Assembly: GCF_003594875.1 (NCBI RefSeq)
Contig: NZ_QZEY01000005.1
Location: 434,001 to 498,000, forward strand
Direction: 5' to 3'
Source: Bailinhaonella thermotolerans
Lineage (GTDB): Bacteria; Actinomycetota; Actinomycetes; Streptosporangiales; Streptosporangiaceae
Length of the DNA: 64,000 bases
Of the stretch, positions 24,809 to 33,333 are shown in pieces. Numbering within the stretch: the stretch's first letter is position 1; every line of letters starts with the position of its first letter. The notes under the pieces are model-generated. The model was not told the DNA's origin and did no database searches. It saw only the letters and a program-made list of their open reading frames with translations. Position numbers and translations under genes: made by a program.

Positions 24809-24915
24809 TTGTACTCCTCGGCCGCCGTCGCCACCAGCGTCCTGCTCTGCTCGGGCGTGAGGGCGGCTTCTTCGATGAGCTTGAACGCGAGCGTATAGCG
24901 CGTGTGGGCGGCCAC
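24805..24915 (-). pseudogene. C-terminal remnant of an XRE/DUF5753 regulator
   Basis: In the frame that ends at 24805 one reads YTLAFKLIEEAALTPEQSRTLVATAAEEYK, which fits the last 30 residues of Scr1-type XRE regulators with DUF5753, the usual partner of DUF397. The same frame hits a stop near 24975, and nothing resembling the helix-turn-helix or the rest of DUF5753 is present. I read it as the 3' end of a deleted gene. Recognition rests on a short pattern, so it is tentative. Confidence 0.5.
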
Positions 24916-25016
24916 GTGTCCGGAACAGGTAGGGCGGTACGTCGAAAGTGCTCTTCGGTGGGTGGGAGGGCCGGACTAGCCTGAAGGCTGCGACGTGGTT
25001 CAGGAGGTGCAGGACC

Positions 25017-25300
25017 ATGCCTGACGGCAGCACGCCCGACGAGACGACTCGTCGCATCGGTCAGAACGTCCGCATGTTCCGCCGCTACCGGGGGCTCCCG
25101 ATCGGGACGCTCGTCGACCTCATCGGGCGGTCCAAGGGATGGTTGTCCCAGGTCGAGAACGGCAAGACGCGGCTGCGCCCGGTCGGGTGCATCACTCGCC
25201 GCTGATCCGCGAACTCGTCGCCGACCTGGTGATCCGGGCCCGGCGGCGCGCGGAGGGCCGTGAGCTGCGCGGGCTCGCGTGGCGCATGGGCGTCATCTGA
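25017..25300 (+). pseudogene. XRE-family regulator with internal deletion and frameshift
   Basis: After a strong ribosome site (AGGAGG) the ATG at 25017 gives RRIGQNVRMFRRYRGLPIGTLVDLIGRSKGWLSQVENGKTRLR, an XRE helix-turn-helix of about 45 residues, then a stop at 25203. In the next frame RVHHSPLIRELVADLVIRARRRAEGRELRGLAWRMGVI runs to a stop at 25298-25300 and looks like the C-terminus of the long (about 400-residue) XRE/TPR regulators. The middle of the gene seems lost. If translated, only a 62-residue peptide results. Confidence 0.6.
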
Positions 25301-25484
25301 CGCCGGTTCACCTTCCTGAACCTCCCGGCCGGAGGCGCGGCTCGGCGTCGGCGCGAGCGCGAGCGGAGATGAAGGCGTCCTGTGGCCCTCGGGTGTTCTC
25401 GGCCACGACCACCCCTCAGACCCCGTCACACGCCGGCAGGTCATCCGTCGCGCCGACCTCGCCCAGAGCCGGGAAGGAGCAGAG

Positions 25485-25568
25485 ATGACCACGGCCCGGG
25501 CGCGCGCCGAGCGGGAACGCCGCGAGCGCGAGGAGCGGCGCCCTGCGGTGGACCGCCCGTCCGCATGA
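25485..25568 (+). CDS. Short open frame with ribosome site, doubtful
   Basis: AAGGAG stands 5 bases before an ATG that opens a 27-codon frame rich in Arg and Glu (MTTARARAERERREREERR). The frame is also open upstream for about 40 codons (HDHPSDPVTRRQVIRRADLAQSRE), so this may be the tail of another lost gene. Located in the decayed region between two repeats and gene remnants. No function is suggested. Confidence 0.25.
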   Translation: MTTARARAERERREREERRPAVDRPSA

Positions 25569-25620
25569 GCGATCGCCGCCCCCGGGAGCGGGGACGGCCG
25601 ATCGGCGGTCGCTCGTAGGT

Positions 25621-25735
25621 CTGCCGGTCCTGCCGGTCCTGCCGGACTCGTCAGCCTGGTGAGTCCGTCAGCCTGGTGAGTCCGTCAGCCTGGTGAGTCC
25701 GTCAGTCTGGGGAGTTCGCCAGCCTGGTGGGTCTT
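25621..25735. repeat. Tandem repeats: 9-base then 17-base units
   Basis: CTGCCGGTC-type 9-mers (three copies, 25621-25646) are followed by about five copies of the 17-base unit AGTCCGTCAGCCTGGTG (25647-25732), the last two diverged. The array ends at the stop of the leftward secreted protein. Confidence 0.75.
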
Positions 25736-25736
25736 G

Positions 25737-26717
25737 TCAGCTCTGGGGGCTGGTGAGGGTCTGCTCCAGGGAGCGGCCGTCGGTGAAGGTGTGCCACAGG
25801 GCGTGGAGCTTCATGATGCGCTGGAGGTTGGGGCGGCCGTTGGTGCCGTCCGCGTCCACGAGCGTGGGGCAGGAGACCCCGGGCTGGTTGCCCCAGGAGT
25901 AGGCCATCTCGAAGGCCGGGTTCGGGAGCAGGCGGTGCCAGATGAGGAGCATCGTGATCATGTCGCGCTCGGACGGGAGGCGGTAGCCGTTCTCACCGCC
26001 GGTGCAGTCCTGGCCGAAGGTCTGGTACTTGGGGACCATGACCGCGCGCGGGATGCCCGCCGCCTCGGCCTTCTTGAACTCGCGCTCGATGAGGCCGAAG
26101 TCGCACTGCTGGAGCCAGGGGCGGCAGGGGTAGGGGTTGATGCCGACGTAGTCGACGTGGGAGCTGGCCGGGGCCGCCTGGGCGTACGCCGTGTCGGCGG
26201 CGACGATGAAGGACTTCTGGCGCGGAGCCTTGGCCCGGATGTAGTCGGCGCGGCGCTGGATCTCGCCCAGCACCTCGGGGCACTCGGCGACCAGCGGCTC
26301 GTCGGAGATGAACCAGCCGAAGACGCGCGGGTGGGCCGCCAGCCGGTCCACGTGCTGGGTGAACTCCTCCCAGGGGTACTGGAACTCCGAGCACTGCGTG
26401 TTGCCCGCCCAGATGAGCGCCTGCGCGCCGGCCGGCAGCGCGTCGATGTGCTCCTCCCACGGCCCCACGTCGAGCAGGTCGAAGCCGACCGAGGCGGCCT
26501 TCGACCACTGCTGCGGGTCGTCGCCGAGGTTGAGCGTGGCCTGCCGGGTCCGCCGGAGCCCCGTCGCCTCCTCGGGGGAGGCCGGAGCGGTCGCGGACGT
26601 GGGGGCGGGTGCCGGTGCGGAGGTGGGCGTCGGTGTGGGCTCGGCGCTCGCGGGAGCGGTGAGGAGCCCGGCGGTGACGATGGACAGGACGAACCAGAGA
26701 ACTGGCCGCTTCTTCAC
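25737..26717 (-). CDS. Secreted protein with glycoside-hydrolase-like barrel (function unknown)
   Basis: 326 residues. Signal peptide MKKRPVLWFVLSIVTAGLLTAPASA, then a Pro/Thr/Ala linker to about residue 55 and a domain of about 270 residues. Strand-like segments with acidic ends (FGWFISDEPLVAEC, SSHVDYVGINPYPC, FEMAYSWGNQPGVSC) recall (beta/alpha)8 glycosidases; Glu in SDEP is a possible acid. Several Cys pairs fit an extracellular protein. I cannot name a GH family. GTG start at 26717 with GGGAGG 5 bases upstream. The upstream 26785-26895 stretch is unusually AT-rich and probably holds its promoter. Confidence 0.7.
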   Translation of the reverse strand: MKKRPVLWFVLSIVTAGLLTAPASAEPTPTPTSAPAPAPTSATAPASPEEATGLRRTRQATLNLGDDPQQWSKAASVGFDLLDVGPWEEHIDALPAGAQALIWAGNTQCSEFQYPWEEFTQHVDRLAAHPRVFGWFISDEPLVAECPEVLGEIQRRADYIRAKAPRQKSFIVAADTAYAQAAPASSHVDYVGINPYPCRPWLQQCDFGLIEREFKKAEAAGIPRAVMVPKYQTFGQDCTGGENGYRLPSERDMITMLLIWHRLLPNPAFEMAYSWGNQPGVSCPTLVDADGTNGRPNLQRIMKLHALWHTFTDGRSLEQTLTSPQS

Positions 26718-26924
26718 ATGTGCCTCCCGACATGCTGGATCACCGTGAGCGGCGTGGTGATCACCCCGATGCTCCTGCGAGGTTAGTCATGGAAGGCGGC
26801 GAATTCCTAGATCATCCGGAGAAGCGTAAGAAATTCAAAAATGCCGCGAAGAATGGGATTCGCCCCAAAGCGGGAAATAACGGCAGTAACTCCTGTGGCC
26901 GGGGGGCGAGCCCTGGCCGCGTCC

Positions 26925-26954
26925 CCCCGGAGCGCCGCCGTGGACGCTCCGGGG
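26925..26954 (-). terminator. Hairpin terminator after HtrA-like gene
   Basis: CCCCGGAGCG (26925-26934) pairs with CGCTCCGGGG (26945-26954) around 10 bases, 11 bases after the protease stop. Confidence 0.7.
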
Positions 26955-26965
26955 AGCGCGGGACG

Positions 26966-28063
26966 TCAGTCGCCGGGGAGTTCGCCCAGGCGGACGTTCG
27001 CGGTGGATTCCTGGCCGTTGCGGCTGTACTGGACGCGGGCCGTGTCGCCCGGCTTGAGCCCGGCCAGGGCCTCGGAGAGCTCCTGCGTGGTGGGCGTCTC
27101 CTTGTCGTTGACCGCGAGGATGACGTCGCCGGGGCGGAGACCGGCCTTCTCGGCGGCGCCGCCGGGCTCGACCTGGGCGATGCTCACCCCGGCCGGGCGG
27201 CCCGAGCGGTCGGCGACCGTGACCACGCGGACGTTCAGCGCCGCGCGATTGGTGTCGGTGACCCTGCCGTTCTGGATGAGCTGGCGGGCCATCTCGGTGA
27301 TGGTGTTGCTCGGGATGGCGAAGCCGATCCCGGGCGCGGCGCCCTCGCCGAGTTCGGGGTCCCGCGCGGCCAGCGTCGGCATGCCGACGACCTCGCCGGA
27401 CAGGTTCACCAGGGCCCCGCCGCTGTTGCCGGGGTTGATCGGCGCCGAGGTCTGGATCATGCCGGTCATGGTGGCCCCCTGGCGGCCGCTGCGGTCGCCC
27501 GGCTCGGTCACGGTGCGGTCCAGGGCGCTGACGATGCCGTTGGTGACGCTGCCCGACAGGCCGAGCGGGTTGCCCATGGCCATCACGATCTGGCCCACGC
27601 GGAGCCTGCCGGAGTCGCCGAAGCGGGCCGGCTGGAGCTGCGAGGCGCCCTCGACCCGGATCACCGCGAGGTCGCCGCCGGGGTACGTCCCGACGAGGCG
27701 GGCGCTGAACTGCCTGCCGCCGCTGGCCAGCCGTACCTGGAACGTCCGGGAGTCGCCGACCACGTGGGCGTTGGTCACGACGTGACCCTGCCCGTCGAGG
27801 ACGATGCCGGAGCCGAGGCCGGACTCGGTGTTGATCTGCACGACAGAGGGCAGCACCTGGCGCACGACCTGCTCATAGGCCCGTTCCAGCGCGACGGCGT
27901 CGCCCGGCGGGGCCTGGGTGGCGGCCGGGGCCGCCGGGGCCGTCGTGCGGGCCGCCACCGGCGCCGCGGCCTGAGGCGAGGCGCCGCCCCCCGCGCAGGC
28001 CGTCGAGACCGCGATCACCGCGGCCGCGGCCAGTCCTGCCCCTGTCAACGTACGCGTCTTCAT
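26966..28063 (-). CDS. HtrA/DegP-like serine protease with PDZ domain
   Basis: 365 residues. A signal peptide (LTGAGLAAAAVIAVSTACAGG) has a Cys that could be lipidated, though the -3 Ser is not standard for a lipobox. A trypsin-like domain follows with His in VVTNAHVVG, Asp in GGDLAVIRV and Ser in INPGNSGGALVN, then one PDZ domain (about 275-355, GLRPGDVILAVNDKETPT). It degrades or refolds damaged envelope proteins. The ATG at 28063 has AGGGGG upstream; the frame is open for 10 more codons without support. Confidence 0.93.
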   Translation of the reverse strand: MKTRTLTGAGLAAAAVIAVSTACAGGGASPQAAAPVAARTTAPAAPAATQAPPGDAVALERAYEQVVRQVLPSVVQINTESGLGSGIVLDGQGHVVTNAHVVGDSRTFQVRLASGGRQFSARLVGTYPGGDLAVIRVEGASQLQPARFGDSGRLRVGQIVMAMGNPLGLSGSVTNGIVSALDRTVTEPGDRSGRQGATMTGMIQTSAPINPGNSGGALVNLSGEVVGMPTLAARDPELGEGAAPGIGFAIPSNTITEMARQLIQNGRVTDTNRAALNVRVVTVADRSGRPAGVSIAQVEPGGAAEKAGLRPGDVILAVNDKETPTTQELSEALAGLKPGDTARVQYSRNGQESTANVRLGELPGD

Positions 28064-28247
28064 GAAGCACCCCCTGCGAGGGTCCCTACCCACACGATGC
28101 AGTGAACGTCATGCCGCGTAAGAAGCGCGTTAACCGCGCCCCTGTCCTGACGACGTGTGAAAGGGCCAGGTGGTTCCGGCTTCGGCGGCGCCGTTCCAGG
28201 CTCGGTGGCGGGCCGGGCGGCCGCGCGTGACGGCCGCCCGGGGGTTC

Positions 28248-29273
28248 TCAGGCCGCGGCCGGGGCCGTGTCGAGCAGCGGGCCCAGCAGGTCCGAGAGGC
28301 TGACCAGGCCGACCACCCGGCCGTCGGGCCGGACGACCAGCCCGAGCTGCGACCGCGCCTCCCGCAGGTCGGAGACCGCCTGGATCACCGGCATCGAGCA
28401 GGGCAGGCGCGGCAGCGACCGCGCGGCCTCCCTCGGCGAGCACTCCGGGTCCACCAGGGCCTCGCGCGCGTGCACCACGCCCAGCACCCGGTCGCCCTCG
28501 GTGACCAGCACCCGCAGGTGACCGCTGCGCCGGGCCGCCTCAAGCACCTCGGGGGTGCCGGCGTCGGCGGGCACCGAGGCGGCGGCGGAGATCGGCACCA
28601 TGACCCGCTCGACCGTCATCGACTCGACCCGCAGCGCGCGGGTGAGCAGGTCGTGCTCCTCCCGGTCGAGCAGGCCCATCCGCCCGGACTCGGCGACCAG
28701 GATCGCGAGCTGCCCGGACGTACGGCTGACGCCCAGCTCGTCGCGCGCGTGCACGCCGACGAGCCGCAGCAGGCCGTTGGTGGCGGCGTTGAGCACGCGC
28801 AGGACCGGCCGCATGACGACCAGGAACCCCTGGAACGGCAGCGCCAGCCACAGCGCGGCGCGGTCGGGGGCGGTCAGCGCCCACGACTTGGGCGCCATCT
28901 CCCCCACGACCATATGCAGGAACGTCACGATCGCCAGCGCGATCACGAACGCGATCGGGTGCTGCGCCGCGGGCGGGAGGCCGACCGCCGACAGCAGCGG
29001 CTCCAGCAGGTGCGCGATCGCGGGCTCGGCGACGACGCCCAGGCCCAGCGTGCACAGCGTGATGCCGAGCTGGGCGCCGGCGAGCATGAGCGACAGCTCG
29101 CGCACGCCGCGCACGGCCGTGCGGGCGGCCGAGCGGACGACCCGGCCGCCGCCCGCGGCGAGCTGCTCCAGGCGGTGGCGGCGGGCGGAGACCAGGGCGA
29201 ACTCGGCGGCCACGAAGAAGCCGTTCCCGGCCAGCAGCAGCACGCCGATCAGCAGCGAGAGCCAGATGTTCAT
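28248..29273 (-). CDS. CNNM-domain membrane protein with CBS pair
   Basis: 341 residues: CNNM (DUF21) membrane domain with four helices (about 1-175, including FFVAAEFALVSARRHRLEQLA, LGITLCTLGLG and FLHMVVGEMAPKSWAL), then a CBS pair. It lacks the C-terminal CorC_HlyC domain that its upstream partner has. Members act in magnesium or cobalt export. Its ATG overlaps the stop of the upstream paralogue (ATGA), so the two form a coupled pair and may build a heteromeric transporter. Confidence 0.9.
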   Translation of the reverse strand: MNIWLSLLIGVLLLAGNGFFVAAEFALVSARRHRLEQLAAGGGRVVRSAARTAVRGVRELSLMLAGAQLGITLCTLGLGVVAEPAIAHLLEPLLSAVGLPPAAQHPIAFVIALAIVTFLHMVVGEMAPKSWALTAPDRAALWLALPFQGFLVVMRPVLRVLNAATNGLLRLVGVHARDELGVSRTSGQLAILVAESGRMGLLDREEHDLLTRALRVESMTVERVMVPISAAASVPADAGTPEVLEAARRSGHLRVLVTEGDRVLGVVHAREALVDPECSPREAARSLPRLPCSMPVIQAVSDLREARSQLGLVVRPDGRVVGLVSLSDLLGPLLDTAPAAA

Positions 29274-30643
29274 CGCTCACTCCCGAGGGAGGTGCGGCTC
29301 AGGCTCGTCACGGGCTGCGCCAGCGACAGGTGCAGGATCGAGGGCACGCGCCGGTTCACGGCCGCGACCGTCAGGACGGCCTCGGCCGGCTCCAGGTCCT
29401 CGGCGAGCAGGTCCTCGGCCGGCAGCTCCAGGCGCACCTCGTCGCCCTCGACGGGCAGGCGGCCGAGCAGGGCCAGGACCAGCCCGCCCACGGTCTCGTA
29501 ACCCTCGCCGCGCGGCAGCCGTACGCCGGTGGCGCGCTCGGCCTCGTCGAGCCGGAGCACGCCGGCCAGCACCCACGAGCCGTCGGGCAGCTCGGTGACG
29601 CCGGGGGGCTCGGGGTCGTTCTCGTCCACGATCTCGCCGACGAGTTCCTCGGCCATGTCCTCCAGCGTCACGACGCCGGCGAGCCCGCCGTACTCGTCGA
29701 TGACGCAGGCGAACTCCTCCCCGGCGTCGCGCATCTGCTGGAGCAGGCTGGGCAGCGGCGCGGTCGCGGTCACCAGCAGCGGCGGGCGGGCGATGTCGCC
29801 GATCGTGGCCCCGGGCCGTTCGACCCAGGTGAGCAGCTCGCGGACGCCGAGCACGCCGAGCACGTCGTCGGAGTCCTCACCGAGCACGGGGTACCGCGAG
29901 TGGCCGGTACGGCGGAGCGTGGCCAGGGCCTCGTCCACGGGGCAGCGGGCGCGCAGGGACACGACCTCGGGGCGGGGGACCATGACGTCCTCCGCGGTCA
30001 TGTCGCCGAAGTCCAGCGCGCGGTCGAGCAGCTCGGACAGGTGGTGCGGCAGCTCCCCGGCGCGCTCGGACTCGGCGATGATCCGGTCCAGCTCCTCGGG
30101 GGTGGCTCCGTGCTCCACCTCCTCGACGGGCTCGACGCCGACGCGGCGCAGCAGCCGGGTGGCCGCCGAGTCGAACAGCCGGATCACCGGACCGGCGATC
30201 TTCAGGTAGAGGAGCGTCGAGGAGGCCAGGGCCTTCGCGACGGGCTCGGGGCGGGCGATGCCGAGGTTCTTCGGCGCCAGCTCACCGAAGATCATCCCCA
30301 GGATCGTGGAGATGATCAGGCCCAGGGCCAGCGCGATCGCGTCCGTGGCGGACGGCGGCACGCCGAGCGCTCCCAGGCCGGGGGAGATCACGTCGGCCAC
30401 GGCGGGCCGCGCGATGAAGCTGACGATCAGGGTCGTCACGGTGATGCCGAGCTGGGCGCCCGAGAGCATGAAGGAGAGGCGGCCGGTGACGGCCAGCGCG
30501 CGGGCGGCCGCCTGATCGCCCGCCTCCGCCTGCTGGCGGAGGGCGGACCGGTCGGCCGCGACGAAGGCGAACTCCTGGGCGACGAAGTAGCCGGTGAGGA
30601 CCGTGAGGAGGAGTACGGCGAGAAGGCCGAGGGCGGCGTTCAT
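29270..30643 (-). CDS. CNNM/HlyC-type membrane protein with CBS and CorC domains
   Basis: 457 residues: CNNM membrane domain (FVAQEFAFVAADRSALRQQAEAG, LGITVTTLIVSFIARPAV, IFGELAPKNLGIARPEPVA), CBS pair (MTAEDVMVPRPEVVSL and EEFACVIDEYGGLAGVVTLEDMAEELVGEI) and a C-terminal CorC_HlyC domain ending in LSLAQPV. Proposed divalent cation exporter. The ATG at 30643 begins the first helix; the frame extends 17 codons further without conserved sequence. Coupled to the next gene by a 4-base overlap. Confidence 0.92.
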   Translation of the reverse strand: MNAALGLLAVLLLTVLTGYFVAQEFAFVAADRSALRQQAEAGDQAAARALAVTGRLSFMLSGAQLGITVTTLIVSFIARPAVADVISPGLGALGVPPSATDAIALALGLIISTILGMIFGELAPKNLGIARPEPVAKALASSTLLYLKIAGPVIRLFDSAATRLLRRVGVEPVEEVEHGATPEELDRIIAESERAGELPHHLSELLDRALDFGDMTAEDVMVPRPEVVSLRARCPVDEALATLRRTGHSRYPVLGEDSDDVLGVLGVRELLTWVERPGATIGDIARPPLLVTATAPLPSLLQQMRDAGEEFACVIDEYGGLAGVVTLEDMAEELVGEIVDENDPEPPGVTELPDGSWVLAGVLRLDEAERATGVRLPRGEGYETVGGLVLALLGRLPVEGDEVRLELPAEDLLAEDLEPAEAVLTVAAVNRRVPSILHLSLAQPVTSLSRTSLGSER

Positions 30644-30944
30644 CCACGCCCTCCGGCGGCGCCGAAGCGGGCGGGGGTTCCCGTGCCGGGGCACGGGCGT
30701 CTATCGCCTGGGTCCGAAGCGGACACGACCATCCTTCCTGACGTAGGGGTTACAACCGTAACGATCGTGAGAGCCGTGATGTTTCCCCTGGTCCTGGAGT
30801 CATGCCGAATGTGTATTCAGACGTGGTGCGGGGCAGCGGATCGGGGCGATAGTTTGGCGCGTTATCTAAACGCGACATACGGTCGTGGTGATAGCGAGGC
30901 CGGCGCCGGGGACCTGCGGCGCCGTGAGAACAGGGGGTCGCGGC
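30644..30944. other. Intergenic region between divergent genes
   Basis: About 300 bases, comparatively AT-rich from 30730 on. It contains the small inverted repeat GTTAC-AACC-GTAAC (30749-30762) and TTATCT near 30861, which may belong to the promoters of the CNNM pair and the LCP gene. No gene or small RNA is recognised. Confidence 0.4.
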
Positions 30945-32258
30945 ATGGGTGACTGGCCCGAGGGCTGGACTCGCGGGGACAGGCGGGGCGAGGAGCCGTC
31001 GCCCGACGACCGCACACAGATCATGCCCCGCGACTCCGTCCCGCGTCGCCCCTCGTCGGGGACGCGCAAGCCGCTGCCCCGCAGGGAGGAGTACGGCGCC
31101 CCGCCCGAGGCCCCGACCCGCGAGTACGGCCGCGACCGCGTCCCCGAGCCGCCCCGCCGCACCACCTCGGCGGCCGCGCCGGGCGGCGCCACGCCCCGTA
31201 CGGCCGGGGGCGGCGGCCGCCGTACGGGCCAGGGAGGCCAGGGGGGTTCGGGCGGCGGCGGGTTCCGGCCGCCCCGCCGTACGTCGTCCGGGGGATCGCG
31301 GCCGCGCGTCAGCGGGCGGACGGTGCGGCGGGGGCTGCTCGTCGCGCTCGTGGCGCTGCTGGTGCTCGGGGTCGCCGGGTTCGTGACGCTGGACTCCAAG
31401 CTGCACCGGATCGACGCGCTGGCCGACTACGACGGCCGCCCGGCGGAGACGCCCGGGCAGGACTGGCTGCTGGTCGGGTCCGACAGCCGCAAAGGGCTGA
31501 GCGCGGAGGACCGCAAGAAGCTCGCGACCGGCCGCGCCGCCGGGCAGCGCACGGACACGATGATGCTGCTGCACATCCCCGAGGGCTCGGGGAGGCCGAC
31601 CCTGGTGTCGCTGCCGCGCGACTCCTACGTGTCGATCCCCGGCAAGGGCCGCAACAAGCTCAACGCCGCCTACACCTTGGGCGGGCCGAAGCTGCTGGCC
31701 CGCACGGTGGAGACGGTGACGGGGATCCGGCTCGACCGGTACATGGAGATCGGGTTCGCCGGGTTCGTGGGCATCGTGGACGCGATCGGCGGCGTGGAGC
31801 TGTGCCCCAAGGAGTCGATCAAGGACCCCAAGGCCGGGCTGAACCTCAAGAAGGGCTGCCAGGTCATGGACGGGCCGACCGCGCTGGGATACGTCCGCAC
31901 GCGCGCCACCGCCCGCGCCGACCTGGACCGGGTCAAGCGGCAGCGGCAGTTCTTCGCGGCGGTCGTGTCGCAGGCGACCTCGCCCGGGGTGCTGCTCAAC
32001 CCGTTCCGGTCGGTCCCGCTGGCGTTCAGCGCGGCCGACGCGGTCAGCCTGGACGGCTCGGCGCACGTCCACAACCTGGCCGGGCTGGCGTTCGCGATGG
32101 GCGACGGGCCGATCACGACCACGGTCCCGGTCGCGAGCACCCCCACGCTGCCCGGCGTCGGCTCGGTGGTGCAGTGGGACCGGGCACGGGCGCTGCGGCT
32201 GTTCGAGGCCCTGGCCGCCGACCGCGAGGTCCCCAAGGACGTGCTGGTCACGAACTGA
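30945..32258 (+). CDS. LytR-CpsA-Psr (LCP) family cell-wall ligase
   Basis: 437 residues. A disordered cytoplasmic head rich in Arg, Pro and Gly (1-115), one membrane helix (about 118-140, GLLVALVALLVLGVAGFVTL), then the LCP domain: GQDWLLVGSDSRKG, RTDTMMLLHIP, SLPRDSYVSIPGKGRNKLNAAYTLGG, the Arg/Asp residues that hold pyrophosphate. LCP enzymes move polymers such as arabinogalactan or teichoic-type glycans from lipid carriers to peptidoglycan. The ATG at 30945 has AGGGGG 7 bases upstream; the open frame further upstream is not conserved. Confidence 0.93.
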   Translation: MGDWPEGWTRGDRRGEEPSPDDRTQIMPRDSVPRRPSSGTRKPLPRREEYGAPPEAPTREYGRDRVPEPPRRTTSAAAPGGATPRTAGGGGRRTGQGGQGGSGGGGFRPPRRTSSGGSRPRVSGRTVRRGLLVALVALLVLGVAGFVTLDSKLHRIDALADYDGRPAETPGQDWLLVGSDSRKGLSAEDRKKLATGRAAGQRTDTMMLLHIPEGSGRPTLVSLPRDSYVSIPGKGRNKLNAAYTLGGPKLLARTVETVTGIRLDRYMEIGFAGFVGIVDAIGGVELCPKESIKDPKAGLNLKKGCQVMDGPTALGYVRTRATARADLDRVKRQRQFFAAVVSQATSPGVLLNPFRSVPLAFSAADAVSLDGSAHVHNLAGLAFAMGDGPITTTVPVASTPTLPGVGSVVQWDRARALRLFEALAADREVPKDVLVTN

Positions 32259-32334
32259 GCCCGGTTAGGACGGCAGGTGTCCTGACCCGTTCCTAGAGTC
32301 CTCCCCGAAGATCGCTTCCGACGGGAGAGAACTC

Positions 32335-33159
32335 GTGACCATTCTCGTGACGGGCGCCACCGGGAACGTCGGCCGCCACCTCGTGACCCGGCTCGCCGGG
32401 ACGGGGCACCACGTCCGGGCGCTGACCCGCGACCCCGCCCGCGCCGCCTTCCCGGAGGGCGTGGAGGTCGTCCGCGGCGACCTCGCCGTGCCGGAGACCG
32501 TGGCCCCGGCGCTGGAGGGCGTGACCGGGCTGCACCTGATCACCTTCGGCGGCGACGACTACGCCGAGCTGACCACCGGGCCCGAACTGGCCTCGCTGGC
32601 GGCCGGGGCGGGCGTGCGGCGGATCACCGTGCTCGCCGGAGACGTCGAGGAGTCGCCGGTGGAGAAGGCGCTGCGCGACGCCGGCCTGCCGTTCGCGCGG
32701 CTCGCGCCGGTGGAGTTCATGGCCAACGCGCTGTCCTGGGCGGACCAGGTGCGCGCGGAGGGCGTGGTGCGCGAGCTGCCGGACCGGCACCTCAGCCCGA
32801 TGATCCACGAGGCCGACATCGCGGATGTGGCGGCGGTGGCGCTCACCGAGGACGGCCACGGCGACCGGGAGTACTGGCTCACCGGCCCCGAGGCGCTGAC
32901 CATGCGCGACAAGCTGCGCATCCTCGGCGAGGCGGTCGGCCGCGAGATCGAGCTGGTCGAGCTCACGGTGGACCAGGCTCGCGAACGCTGGCGGGCGGAG
33001 GGCTACGGCGACGAGGACATCGAGTTCTTCCTCCGGATGTGGTCGAACCCGCCGGAGGAGGCCCGCGAAGTCCTGCCCACGGTCGAGGAGGTCACCGGCC
33101 GTCCCGCCCGAACCTTCGCCCAGTGGGCCCGCGAGAACGCCGCCGCCTTCCGCCCCTGA
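32335..33159 (+). CDS. NmrA-like NAD(P)-binding protein
   Basis: 274 residues of the atypical short-chain dehydrogenase group: ILVTGATGNVGRHLVTRLAGTGHHVRALTRDP is the nucleotide-binding motif, with no catalytic Tyr-x3-Lys, as in NmrA/HSCARG-like proteins and NAD(P)H azoreductase-type YwnB relatives. Role unclear: redox sensing or reduction of small molecules. The GTG at 32335 follows GGGAGAG. Single gene; next gene has its own start signal. Confidence 0.88.
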   Translation: MTILVTGATGNVGRHLVTRLAGTGHHVRALTRDPARAAFPEGVEVVRGDLAVPETVAPALEGVTGLHLITFGGDDYAELTTGPELASLAAGAGVRRITVLAGDVEESPVEKALRDAGLPFARLAPVEFMANALSWADQVRAEGVVRELPDRHLSPMIHEADIADVAAVALTEDGHGDREYWLTGPEALTMRDKLRILGEAVGREIELVELTVDQARERWRAEGYGDEDIEFFLRMWSNPPEEAREVLPTVEEVTGRPARTFAQWARENAAAFRP

Positions 33160-33333
33160 CCCCCGCCTGCGCGCCCCGCCGCCGCCGCGCGACCCGAGCC
33201 CCGCCGCCCGCCGTACGGCCTGGGCCCCGCCGTACGGCCTGGGCACTGTCGGACGGCGGGCGGCAGCCGTACGGCAGGGGGAGGCCGGGGCACGGGGCGA
33301 GGGGTGGCGGGAAATGCGGGAGAATGCGGACTC
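33160..33333. repeat. GCCGTACGGC palindromes between genes
   Basis: Two adjacent copies of GCCGTACGGCCTGGGC (about 33211 and 33231) and a further GCCGTACGGC near 33265 lie between the NmrA-like gene and tenA. The same decamer recurs in many gaps of this window. Confidence 0.5.

Noticed and set aside
25621-25735. Possible CRISPR array
   Set aside because: Units are contiguous 9- and 17-base tandem repeats without unique spacers, and no cas genes are present.
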